DNA of 38,093 bases, from contig NZ_JAGQEK010000004.1 in assembly GCF_024346075.1 (NCBI RefSeq), positions 1 through 38,093 on the forward strand, in the 5' to 3' direction. The translations under genes were made by a program, and so were the position numbers. The DNA is from Synechococcus sp. Cruz CV12-2-Slac-r. GTDB lineage: Bacteria; Cyanobacteriota; Cyanobacteriia; PCC-6307; Cyanobiaceae. This document shows positions 8,335 to 16,262 of this stretch, in pieces. Position 1 is the stretch's first letter. Every line of letters begins with the position of its first letter. A model generated the notes under the pieces. The model did no database searches. It had not been told where the DNA came from and saw only the letters and a list, made by a program, of their open reading frames with translations.

Positions 8335-9564
8335 TTACCTAATTGTGCGTAGATTATTTGAGTTTGGGAACGGATCTGGGTATAAGCTGCGGTGCACTTG
8401 ATTAAGAACTGTTTTACGTATTTCTCCTCCTTCTTTACCAGCGTATTGCCCCCATAAACCTTCCCAATAAAAGTAAATAACACCAAATCCTCTCTCGGCG
8501 CTAAGTGCTATCTTTTTGCGCAGAGTGTTTGTATCTGTGCTGCGCCCACCAAAACCAGCAAGCACGCCAATATTAATTGGGATACCCCAGCTGCGGGCAC
8601 GATCGAGGGCTGGTTGATTGAGATCTTGTTCAAATCCGCGCACTGAATATGCATAATTTTGAACTACCAATTCATCCACCAATCGCCTCACAGACCAGAT
8701 CTCCCAATCCTGCAACCACTTGTTGTAAGCAAAGCGAAATGGACCTGGCGATAAACTGATCCTGCCATTGCCATTACTGCGTTGTAGGGCTTGGCGCAAT
8801 TCCACCAATAGCCCGGTTAATTTTTGACGACGCCAGGTCATCCAGGCGCGATTTGTGTAATCGGCTGGAGGTTCAAGGCCTGTTTCTTGTTTATATAATG
8901 CTGCTGTGTAAGCGTCGTAACCTAAATCCACAGGCCAGGCAAAATGATCATCTAGCTGAACCCCATCAACTTTGCATCGCTCTACGATTTCGGTGATTAA
9001 ACCAATAAATCGCTCTCGCACTCCAGGGTGGGCTGGATTTAACCACACCCTTAAATCTTTTAAAGGAGATGTTTTTAAGTTTGCTCCGTGCATTGCGTAG
9101 TAAGGGGAACCATCTATCTTCTTTAAGATCCAATCGGGATTTTGTTTAACAACCGCTGCATCACCCGGTTCCATTAAGCCATATTCATACCAAGGAATAA
9201 CTTGTAAGCCTCTTTTGTGGGCTACGGCTGTCATCCGGCAGATCGGGTCTAAATCAGGTGAACGCGTTGCTAGAGCCGGCTCCATAGGTGCCCATTTTGA
9301 GCGATGGAAGGTGGTGCCACGGCTCCATACATTTGGGTAAAGAGTATTAAATCCTGCATCAGCTAACTCATTCACTGCCCGATCAATACGAGTTGCTTCG
9401 TAATAGAGCGGGCTTGGAGTATTAGTAAGCCATACCCCAACTCGGTTTGAATTTGCTATGGCGGGATTTATAAAATAAGCATTAGCTCCAATGAACAGAG
9501 GTAAAAGCAGGCTGGATCGCTTCGGGATATGTATTTTCGCGAATAGTTTTGCGATTAAGTTCAT
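8335..9564 (-). CDS. Exported GHL10 (DUF187)-family glycoside hydrolase-like protein
   Basis: A 409-residue protein with a signal peptide: basic MNLIAKLFAKIHIPKR, a hydrophobic stretch (about 17-30), and probable cleavage near residue 38. The mature part matches the GHL10/DUF187 TIM-barrel family: GVWLTN at the start, NTLYPNVW, the RGLQVIPWYEYG segment, VDGVQLDDHFAWP (candidate catalytic acids D and D), and later VVQNYAYSV and GVIYFYWEG. Relatives include enzymes acting on denuded peptidoglycan glycan strands, but the substrate here is inferred only. It starts 5 bp after prs on the same strand, so the two are likely co-transcribed. It ends 7 bp from the pepN stop, in convergent orientation. 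Confidence 0.85.
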   Translation of the reverse strand: MNLIAKLFAKIHIPKRSSLLLPLFIGANAYFINPAIANSNRVGVWLTNTPSPLYYEATRIDRAVNELADAGFNTLYPNVWSRGTTFHRSKWAPMEPALATRSPDLDPICRMTAVAHKRGLQVIPWYEYGLMEPGDAAVVKQNPDWILKKIDGSPYYAMHGANLKTSPLKDLRVWLNPAHPGVRERFIGLITEIVERCKVDGVQLDDHFAWPVDLGYDAYTAALYKQETGLEPPADYTNRAWMTWRRQKLTGLLVELRQALQRSNGNGRISLSPGPFRFAYNKWLQDWEIWSVRRLVDELVVQNYAYSVRGFEQDLNQPALDRARSWGIPINIGVLAGFGGRSTDTNTLRKKIALSAERGFGVIYFYWEGLWGQYAGKEGGEIRKTVLNQVHRSLYPDPFPNSNNLRTIR

Positions 9565-9569
9565 CTTTT

Positions 9570-10565
9570 TTAACGAAACATTGAGCTCACAGAACTCTCT
9601 TCATGAATGCGCCAAATCGCTTCACCGAGCATATTTGCTACAGAAAGAACCTGCAGTTGTGGGAAGTATTGATCTGCAGGTATTGGAATGCTATTTGTAA
9701 CCAGCACCTCTTCAAATAAGCCTGGTTCAGCAAGCCTCTCAATAGCTGGCGGTGAAAACACCGCATGGGTGGCGCAGGCAATTACCCGTTCAGCGCCCCT
9801 CTGCCGCAGTAGTTGCGCCCCTTTTGAAATCGTGCCGCCGGTATCGATCATGTCGTCTACTAAAACTGCCGTTTTACCTTTCACATCACCAATAACTGTG
9901 AGGCTTTCAGCCACGTTGTGAGCAGAACGGCGTTTATCAATAATCGCTAGGGGAGCATCATCCATCCGCTTTGCAAAAGCTCGCGCTCTTGCAACTCCAC
10001 CCACATCGGGTGATACCACCACCACCTCACCTAGGTCGCGGGTGGCTAGGTAATCCACCAGTACCGGTGCCCCGTAGATGTGATCGCAGGGAATATCAAA
10101 ATAACCTTGTATTTGGGATGAGTGCAGATCCATCGCCAGCACCCGATTAACCCCAGAGGCAAGCAATAAATTTGCTACCAATTTTGCAGCAATCGATTCC
10201 CTACCCGCTGTTTTGCGATCTGCCCTTGCGTAGCCGTAGTAGGGAACCACTGCTGTGATTTGACGCGCCGACGCTCTACGGCAGGCATCCACCATGATCA
10301 GCAGTTCCATCAAGTGGTCGTTTACCGGCGCACAGGTGGGTTGCACCAGGAACACATCGCAACCGCGGATCGATTCCTGGATTTGGATGTAAATCTCACC
10401 ATCAGCAAAGCTTTTGCTTACCCGAGGTCCGTCTGGGATACCTAAATAAGCAGCAATTTCATTGGCAAGTGCTGGGTTTGCGCTGCCGCTAAACAACCGC
10501 AAACGATTGCCGTCGCCAGGATGGAGGCTGGTGATACTGCGTTCGGTGGCCAAAAATCTCGTCAC
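9570..10565 (-). CDS. prs: Ribose-phosphate pyrophosphokinase (PRPP synthetase)
   Basis: Makes 5-phosphoribosyl-1-pyrophosphate from ribose-5-phosphate and ATP for nucleotide, histidine and tryptophan synthesis. I choose GTG at 10565, giving 331 residues, the usual length in picocyanobacteria. The frame stays open to a TTG at 10631, but those 22 extra residues look non-conserved. Visible features are the RLRLFSGSANPAL start, RADRKTAGRES (about 114-124), and the PRPP-binding loop VLVDDMIDTGGT at 234-245. The C-terminus is EESSVSSMFR. The divergent gene begins at 10632, leaving a 66-bp shared upstream region. Confidence 0.95.
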   Translation of the reverse strand: MTRFLATERSITSLHPGDGNRLRLFSGSANPALANEIAAYLGIPDGPRVSKSFADGEIYIQIQESIRGCDVFLVQPTCAPVNDHLMELLIMVDACRRASARQITAVVPYYGYARADRKTAGRESIAAKLVANLLLASGVNRVLAMDLHSSQIQGYFDIPCDHIYGAPVLVDYLATRDLGEVVVVSPDVGGVARARAFAKRMDDAPLAIIDKRRSAHNVAESLTVIGDVKGKTAVLVDDMIDTGGTISKGAQLLRQRGAERVIACATHAVFSPPAIERLAEPGLFEEVLVTNSIPIPADQYFPQLQVLSVANMLGEAIWRIHEESSVSSMFR

Positions 10566-10631
10566 GGCGCTTGGGCTGTGATTGTGATGATGAGCCCCGA
10601 TCGTAGAAGCGAGCCCTCTATCCCGCCTCAA

Positions 10632-11096
10632 ATGGATGTTTTGTTAATTTGCGCTCCCCACGCCAGTGCCGTGGTTGCCCCCTTCGCTTGGGCCTGTGGC
10701 TCCATGGGTTGGGGCCCTCTGCGCTGGTTGAATAATGCCGCTGCAAACCCTCAATTGCAGTTTGGGGAAGAGCGCCTTTGGGTGCTGCCAGATGATCTGG
10801 AATTGGTGGATTGGGTTGAACCCCTTGCCGCCCATCGGCTGCCAACACTTTTGGTTTTACCTGGCGGGCCGCGGCTGCATGGCGAGGCAGCACTGCATCA
10901 GGCGTTGCTGAAACAGGCGGGCGTACCTCTTGTGGGCTTATTGCAGGTGGGGGGGGATTGGGAGCCTCAACAGCGGCGGCAAGAGAATTTGGCTTGGTTA
11001 GGTAATTGGCAGCCAGGGGATCGCCAGGCCCTTGCTCTCACAGCCCCATTGGCAATTCTGATGAAGCAAAGGCTGCGGCAGCTCGATTTGGCCTAG
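10632..11096 (+). CDS. Conserved cyanobacterial protein of unknown function
   Basis: A 154-residue protein I cannot assign to a family. It begins with a hydrophobic strand (MDVLLICAPHA) and alternates predicted strands and helices (PTLLVLPGG, AGVPLVGLLQVGG), suggesting a Rossmann-like alpha/beta fold. It has no signal peptide or membrane segment. ATG at 10632 is chosen; the frame is open upstream to 10521, but those residues would overlap prs and its start. It is divergent from prs. Its TAG stop shares the tetranucleotide CTAG (11093-11096) with the convergent LCP gene, so the coding regions overlap by 4 bp. Confidence 0.65.
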   Translation: MDVLLICAPHASAVVAPFAWACGSMGWGPLRWLNNAAANPQLQFGEERLWVLPDDLELVDWVEPLAAHRLPTLLVLPGGPRLHGEAALHQALLKQAGVPLVGLLQVGGDWEPQQRRQENLAWLGNWQPGDRQALALTAPLAILMKQRLRQLDLA

Positions 11097-12373
11097 GGCT
11101 TTTTAACGAGCCAATCTTTGCCAAGCAACACTTCAACCTCGGCGCCAGGGCTCAAAGGCCCCCGTTGCAGTTCCCCAACCCCGAGCACTTTTCGCACTGC
11201 CAGGGCCTGCTTTGGATTGCGGCCGTGCAGGATCAATGTGCGTTGCCGTTGCTGTTCTGCGCTGTTGATACTCAGCTGCGCGATTAAGCCTGCCCCTTGA
11301 AGCAGCTCGAGGGCCCTTGTGGTGCTTTCTCCTTCTGCGCCTTCAAGGTTTATTAAGGAATTTTCTGAAGTTGGGCTTTGGCCTTGATGCCAAAGCTCGA
11401 GCAGGGGGGTGGCCCGTTGTTGATCAAGGCGGCGCGGCCCAGATGTGCTGCTAAGCGGTAGCCGGCTGAGGCTGATTAAATCCGGATTTTTTAGCCCTGC
11501 GGCCAGCAGGCTGAGCATTTCTCCATGGCCCAGATTTGTATCGAACTTTGAGCGAAGCCCTAGTAATAAAGCGGGAAGTTTTGGCACAACATTGGGATCA
11601 GCCAGGCGCTCTGCCAGGGGCAACACAAGTTGCTGTTGGCGTTGGCGCCTACCGCTATCACCTTGATCAGGGCCTTGAAAGCGCAATAGTTGATCTAGCT
11701 GAGCGCCCCCTAGCCATTGCTGGCCCGCATCTAATTCAATTTTTAATTTGCTTTTTTTATCTTGATATCTCATGGCGGTTTCAATGTTGAAGGGCAGCCC
11801 GCCGATGCCATTAATTGCTTCCTGCATGGCACCCCTTGGTATCAATAGGTAGCGATCTGGCAGCACGGGTTCACCGCCATTTGCCAGCAATTGAGCCACC
11901 ACATCTGCAATTAAGGCAACACCCCCCTGGCGATAGAGATCCGTTAGCGGTTGCAATTTTTGCTGGCCCGGCAGTAGCACCGCTAATTCGCTTGGGATCT
12001 GCAGCAGCTCTAGGCCCCCTGCTGGATGCACCCGCGCCATAAGTAACAGCTGCACCTGGGCTAGGGCTTGGTTTTTGGCGTTGATCTTTTCGCTATCAAG
12101 GCCAAGTAGTAGCAGGGTTTGGGGCCGGCCGGGCGGATCTGCAAGGCGGCTGATGGCCGGCTGTAGATCCTCGATTGGCTTGGGTGCCTTCAGAGGAATT
12201 AGTTGCCCCCCTAGAACTGCACCCAGGCCGATCCCAGCAGTTAAAACTCCAAGCCGCCAAAGCACCCGGCTGCGCCGCCGCAGTTGCTGCCAAGGTTGTT
12301 TGTTTGAAGGCGGCGAAACGGTAACCATGCCCGATAGTTTGGGGCCTGAGCGCGAGTTCGTGTGCATTGACAT
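11093..12373 (-). CDS. LytR-CpsA-Psr (LCP) family envelope protein
   Basis: A 426-residue membrane-anchored protein. A basic cytoplasmic N-terminus (RRRSRVLWR, about 32-40) leads into one transmembrane helix (about 39-58). An LCP domain follows, starting at TLLLLGLDSEKINAKNQ, with an RVHPAGGLELLQIPSEL core and INGIGGLPFNIE. A C-terminal LytR_C-like domain starts near residue 350. LCP enzymes transfer lipid-linked polymers onto peptidoglycan or other acceptors; the polymer here is unknown. The usual early Asp/Arg residues that bind the pyrophosphate lipid are less clear than in Gram-positive members. ATG at 12373 or the in-frame ATG at 12367 could start it. Only 26 bp separate it from the divergent bciB. 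Confidence 0.8.
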   Translation of the reverse strand: MSMHTNSRSGPKLSGMVTVSPPSNKQPWQQLRRRSRVLWRLGVLTAGIGLGAVLGGQLIPLKAPKPIEDLQPAISRLADPPGRPQTLLLLGLDSEKINAKNQALAQVQLLLMARVHPAGGLELLQIPSELAVLLPGQQKLQPLTDLYRQGGVALIADVVAQLLANGGEPVLPDRYLLIPRGAMQEAINGIGGLPFNIETAMRYQDKKSKLKIELDAGQQWLGGAQLDQLLRFQGPDQGDSGRRQRQQQLVLPLAERLADPNVVPKLPALLLGLRSKFDTNLGHGEMLSLLAAGLKNPDLISLSRLPLSSTSGPRRLDQQRATPLLELWHQGQSPTSENSLINLEGAEGESTTRALELLQGAGLIAQLSINSAEQQRQRTLILHGRNPKQALAVRKVLGVGELQRGPLSPGAEVEVLLGKDWLVKKP

Positions 12374-12399
12374 TTGCTCCCCACGAAAGGGCCCGCCCC

Positions 12400-13560
12400 A
12401 TGGCCCGTGGCACGGTTAGGCCAGCCAAGCAGCTTTGCAGTGATTGCGGCCTTTGCGATACCCGCTGGGTGGCCTATGTGCGCCAGGCCTGCGCCTTCAT
12501 ACATCAACAATTTGATCAGCTGGAATTCCAAGCCCATGGCCGCAGCCGCAAGCTTGATAACGAGGATGAGCTTTATTTCGGTGTTTTCCAGCGCATGTTG
12601 TGCGGCAGGCTTGAACCTGGGCTGGAGGGGGCACAGTGGACTGGCATCGTTAGCAGCATCGGTGAACGTGCCCTAGAGCAGGGGCTCGTTGATGCGGTTG
12701 TCTGCGTGCAGCAAAGCCCAGATGATCGTTTTACGCCGGTGCCGGTGCTTGCCCGCAGCGTTGCTGAGGTGCGCGCAGCACGGGTAAATAAACCAACTCT
12801 TTCCAACAACCTTTCGGTGCTGGAACAGCTACCTGGCAGTGGCATCCGTCGCTTACTTGTGGTGGGTGTGGGCTGTCAAACCCAGGCGCTAAGGGCGGTG
12901 CAAAGCAGTCTTGGCCTCGAAGAGCTTTATGTGTTGGGTTTGCCTTGCGTAGACAACGTGAGCAGGGCTGGTTTGCAAACCTTCTTGAATTCCAGTAGTC
13001 GCTCCCCAGACACAGTGGTGCACTACGAATTTATGCAGGATTTTCGAATTCACTTTCGCCACAGCGATGGCAGTAAAGAAACTGTGCCCTTTTTTGGCCT
13101 CGACACACCAAAACTTAAGGAGGTGTTTGCCCCCAGTTGCCTTAGCTGTTTTGACTACGTAAATGCCGCTGCTGATTTAGTGGTGGGTTACATGGGAGCG
13201 CCATTTCGCTGGCAATGGTTAGTGGTGCGTAACAACCGTGGCCAGCAGCTTTTGGATCTTGTTGAGAAGGAATTACAAACCCAACCTGTGATGAGTGCAG
13301 GTAACCGCAGGCAAGCTGTGCAGCAGGGCATAGAGGCATACGACAAAGCCCTGAAACTGCCCGGTTGGCTGGCGGAACTAGTGGGTTTTGTTGTGCAAAA
13401 AGTGGGGCCTAAAGGCTTGGAATATGCGCGTTTCTCTATTGATTCCCACTTCACAAGAAATGCGCTGTGGTTAAAGCGCCATCATCCCCACATGGTGGAA
13501 AGCCATCTGCCCCCCTTTGCCCGCAAGATTGTGAACCGCTACCGCCTACCTCAGCTATGA
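12400..13560 (+). CDS. bciB: Ferredoxin-dependent divinyl (proto)chlorophyllide 8-vinyl reductase BciB
   Basis: Reduces the 8-vinyl group to ethyl, giving monovinyl chlorophyll. The 386-residue protein belongs to the F420-hydrogenase beta-subunit-like family. An N-terminal iron-sulfur motif is CSDCGLC (C13, C16, C19). Further conserved cysteines are in VGVGCQTQALRAV, GLPCVDN and PSCLSCFDYVNAAADLVVGYMGAP. ATG at 12400 is preferred; the frame is open to TTG at 12367, but that would overlap the divergent LCP start. The stop overlaps malQ by 4 bp (ATGA). Presence of BciB argues against the divinyl-chlorophyll pigment type of Prochlorococcus. Confidence 0.9.
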   Translation: MARGTVRPAKQLCSDCGLCDTRWVAYVRQACAFIHQQFDQLEFQAHGRSRKLDNEDELYFGVFQRMLCGRLEPGLEGAQWTGIVSSIGERALEQGLVDAVVCVQQSPDDRFTPVPVLARSVAEVRAARVNKPTLSNNLSVLEQLPGSGIRRLLVVGVGCQTQALRAVQSSLGLEELYVLGLPCVDNVSRAGLQTFLNSSSRSPDTVVHYEFMQDFRIHFRHSDGSKETVPFFGLDTPKLKEVFAPSCLSCFDYVNAAADLVVGYMGAPFRWQWLVVRNNRGQQLLDLVEKELQTQPVMSAGNRRQAVQQGIEAYDKALKLPGWLAELVGFVVQKVGPKGLEYARFSIDSHFTRNALWLKRHHPHMVESHLPPFARKIVNRYRLPQL

Positions 13561-14957
13561 GCAATCTCTTAAAGCTGCTGGGGGGCCAGCGCCAATTCGG
13601 TGTATTGATGCATGTTTCCAGTTTGCCTGGCCCTGGCTCTAGCGGTTGCTTTGGCCAAGCGGCCCTTGAGTGGATCGATCTTCTTGCCGATCATCAAGTG
13701 AAGGTGTGGCAGGTTTTACCGCTTGCCCCAACAGATAACACTGGATCCCCTTACAGCTCCCCTAGCGGTTTTGCCCTTAATCCGCAATTTTTAGATCCCG
13801 ATCAGCTGGAGCCCCAATCAGCTCTCGATCAAAGCTTCAGCCGCTGGTGCTTGCAGCAGCAGTTTTGGTTAAAAGATCATTGCCGCTTCATGGTGCTGCA
13901 CCGCCGTTTTGAGGGGGCCCCTTGGTGGCGGTGGCCTAAAGCCTATGCCGCTCGCCATAAAGCTGTAATTCAGCAACTAGACGAACAGGAGGCGCCACTG
14001 CTGCAGCAAGAGGCTCTACAGCAGTGGCAGTTGCAGCAGCAATGGCAGGCATTGCGCGCCCACAGCCAAAAGCGCGGCGTGCAATTACTAGGTGATCTAC
14101 CTTTTTATGGCGCTCACGACAGCGCTGATGTGTGGAGTAAGCCGGGCTTATTTAGCCTTAATCCCGATGGCAGCCTTGCTCAACAAAGTGGTGTACCGCC
14201 AGACTATTTTTCAGCTACCGGTCAGCTTTGGTCTACGCCTGTATATCGCTGGAGCCGTCATCGTTTAAATGGCTACCGTTGGTGGTTGCAGCGGCTTGAA
14301 AGGCAGCTGGAGTTATTTGATTTGCTGCGGCTTGATCACTTCCGCGCCTTTGCCGGTTTTTGGAGTGTGGCTGGTGCCGATAGCACAGCTGAAGCTGGCG
14401 AATGGCTGCCTTCACCTGGGCAAGCAATCCTGAAAAAGCTCAGCCGCCGTTGCGCCGGCCCCTTGCCGCTTGTGGCTGAGGATCTTGGTGTAATTACCCC
14501 TGATGTAGACACTCTACGGGAAAGTTTTGATCTCCCTGGCATGAAGGTGTTGCAATTCGCATTTGAAGCTGATCCAACTAATGCCTACCTACCTCAAAAC
14601 TTTGGCACTGGTAGTTGGGTTGTTTATACCGGCACCCACGACAACGCCACAGCAAGGGGCTGGTGGCAGCAACAATCAGATGCAGTGAAACAGCAACTGC
14701 AAAATCTTTTGGGTCATCCGGTGGAATCCCCTGGTTGGGAATTGTTGCGGTTAGCGCTTGGATCCACAGCAGATTTAGCAGTGGTGCCGCTGCAGGATCT
14801 GATGAGCCTTGATGATCAGGCCCGTTTCAATACTCCAGGCACAGCAAGCGGAAATTGGAAATGGCGATTGGATCAACCAATTGCCAATTTGAGGGGCCAT
14901 CTTGAGGGGCTGCAACAACTAGGCAAGCTTTATGGCAGAGGTCTTAGTTCTGGGTAA
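13557..14957 (+). CDS. malQ: 4-alpha-glucanotransferase (amylomaltase, GH77)
   Basis: Moves maltodextrin segments between alpha-1,4-glucans during glycogen turnover. The protein has 466 residues, slightly short of the usual 500. It opens with RQFGVLMHVSSLPGPGSSG. It shows GDLPFYGAHDSADVW (179-193), the nucleophile Asp in LLRLDHFRAFAGFW (D260), the acid/base Glu in VAEDLG (E308) and the transition-state Asp in YTGTHDN (D362). ATG at 13557 overlaps the bciB stop. A longer open frame back to 13467 lies entirely within bciB and is not used. The 3' end overlaps the convergent RodZ-like gene by 28 bp. bciB and malQ are probably co-transcribed. Confidence 0.95.
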   Translation: MSNLLKLLGGQRQFGVLMHVSSLPGPGSSGCFGQAALEWIDLLADHQVKVWQVLPLAPTDNTGSPYSSPSGFALNPQFLDPDQLEPQSALDQSFSRWCLQQQFWLKDHCRFMVLHRRFEGAPWWRWPKAYAARHKAVIQQLDEQEAPLLQQEALQQWQLQQQWQALRAHSQKRGVQLLGDLPFYGAHDSADVWSKPGLFSLNPDGSLAQQSGVPPDYFSATGQLWSTPVYRWSRHRLNGYRWWLQRLERQLELFDLLRLDHFRAFAGFWSVAGADSTAEAGEWLPSPGQAILKKLSRRCAGPLPLVAEDLGVITPDVDTLRESFDLPGMKVLQFAFEADPTNAYLPQNFGTGSWVVYTGTHDNATARGWWQQQSDAVKQQLQNLLGHPVESPGWELLRLALGSTADLAVVPLQDLMSLDDQARFNTPGTASGNWKWRLDQPIANLRGHLEGLQQLGKLYGRGLSSG

Positions 14958-15490
14958 AGCTGCAGCAATTTAGTGAGCGGTTGAGCTTCTCTTTGTAGGC
15001 CTTGTTGCGGTGCAATCGGAGCAGGGCTGAAACTGCCGGATCTAATTAATTGTTGTTGTTGAAGGTTTAGGCCGTAGATGAGCGCCATTAGCAATGTTCC
15101 ATAGGCAATAGTGCCTTGCCAGGTACTAAATAGTTCGATCGAGCCAAGGGTGAAACCAGTTAAGGTATCATCTCCGCCCACTGAGCTTTTGTGGATTGGG
15201 GGTAAAGCTGTCTTAATTACTTCTGCAACTTCTGTTTTTGGAAGCGCTAAGCGTTCCGCCAGTTTCTTCAGGATCGTGCCAAGAAAAGCAGCTTCCGGCA
15301 GCCGTTGAATCCAGCCTTTTTCCAGGGCTTCCAGCACAGCTGTGCTAACTCGCGTATCAAGGGCTAGCTGGCGCATGCTGAGGTTTTGCTGTTCCCTTTC
15401 CCGCTGCAAGCGCAGGCCAAAGGAACGCAATGCAGCTTCCTGCTGTTGCTGCTTTACGGAAATCTTTTGGTTGCTTTTAACTTTGGCCAC
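14930..15490 (-). CDS. RodZ-like membrane protein with N-terminal helix-turn-helix
   Basis: A 186-residue protein. Residues about 22-90 match the RodZ-type HTH (SFGLRLQREREQQNLSMRQL, then DTRVSTAVLEALEKGW), ending in a Leu-rich helix. One hydrophobic segment (about 125-145, GTIAYGTLLMALIYGLNL) could cross the membrane, with a short Gln/Pro-rich tail outside. RodZ proteins link the MreB cytoskeleton to the wall machinery; this one is shorter than E. coli RodZ and lacks its large periplasmic domain. The start is GTG at 15490, inside the preceding gene by 14 bp, so translation is probably coupled. It overlaps the malQ 3' end tail to tail. Confidence 0.75.
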   Translation of the reverse strand: MAKVKSNQKISVKQQQQEAALRSFGLRLQREREQQNLSMRQLALDTRVSTAVLEALEKGWIQRLPEAAFLGTILKKLAERLALPKTEVAEVIKTALPPIHKSSVGGDDTLTGFTLGSIELFSTWQGTIAYGTLLMALIYGLNLQQQQLIRSGSFSPAPIAPQQGLQREAQPLTKLLQLYPELRPLP

Positions 15491-16262
15491 GGAAACGCTT
15501 TGGCTTTTCGGATTGTTCGTAATCGGGTTCAGGGGGATTTAATAATTTGGCAAGGGCAGTGGTTTCGCTTTCACTTAACCATCGCCAGGCTCCAGGCTCC
15601 AGATCACCTAATTGCACTGGCCCCACTGATAAACGCTGCAGATCTAAAACCGGGTGGCCCAATAATTCCGCGGTGCGGCGAATTTGACGATGACGCCCCT
15701 CCTTCATCTCAATTTCTACCAAGCTGCGCCGCCTGCCATGTTCCTTTAATGCCACAAATACCGCACGGCTAGCGATCCCATCAAGGGGCACCCCTTTGCT
15801 CCAGCGCTCCAATACCTGAGGGCTGGGGTTCCCCTCTACCCACACCAAATAGCGCTTGGGATGATTAAAACGGGGGTGGGTGAGGCTGAGGGTGATCTCA
15901 CCATCGTTGCTAAGCAGCAGAGCCCCATGGCTAAAGGCATCCAAGCGCCCCACTGGGTGGAGCCCTTGCCCCCTCGCTAGATCCGGCGGCAGCAGATCTA
16001 AAACCGTGGGTCTGCCCATTGGGTCGTGGCAGGTGCTGTGCACTCCCCTTGGTTTGTGCAGCAGCAAGGTGCAGCAGGAAGCCTTGGCAGGGAGTGGCTT
16101 GCCATTTATTTCAATGCGATCAATTGCTGGATCGGCTTGGTCGCCTGGTTTTGCCCGCACCCCATTTACCAAAATGCGGCCTTGAAGCATTAGCTCCTCA
16201 GCGCGGCGCCTGGAGCACACCCCAGCGGCAGAAAGTAATTTTTGCAACCGTAAACGGCTCAT
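15477..16262 (-). CDS. RsuA/RluB-family rRNA pseudouridine synthase
   Basis: Isomerises specific uridines of rRNA to pseudouridine. The 261-residue protein has an N-terminal S4 RNA-binding domain (MSRLRLQKLLSAAGVCSRR, residues 1-50). The catalytic domain shows LLLHKPRGV, HPVGRLDAFSHGALLLSNDG with catalytic Asp at 108, and EMKEGRHRQIRR near 195. Its length and S4 domain fit RluB (23S) or RsuA (16S); sequence alone does not let me choose. ATG at 16262 overlaps the kinase stop by 4 bp. Sitting in an operon behind a two-component system is a recurring picocyanobacterial arrangement as far as I recall, but its meaning is unclear. Confidence 0.9.
   Translation of the reverse strand: MSRLRLQKLLSAAGVCSRRRAEELMLQGRILVNGVRAKPGDQADPAIDRIEINGKPLPAKASCCTLLLHKPRGVHSTCHDPMGRPTVLDLLPPDLARGQGLHPVGRLDAFSHGALLLSNDGEITLSLTHPRFNHPKRYLVWVEGNPSPQVLERWSKGVPLDGIASRAVFVALKEHGRRRSLVEIEMKEGRHRQIRRTAELLGHPVLDLQRLSVGPVQLGDLEPGAWRWLSESETTALAKLLNPPEPDYEQSEKPKRFRGQS

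Noticed and set aside
9570-10631. Longer prs reading from TTG at 10631
   Set aside because: The 22 extra residues are His-rich and unlike the family; GTG at 10565 gives the usual 331 residues.
13467-13556. N-terminal extension of malQ inside bciB
   Set aside because: These codons translate the bciB 3' end in another frame and show no conservation; the ATGA overlap at 13557 is the typical arrangement.
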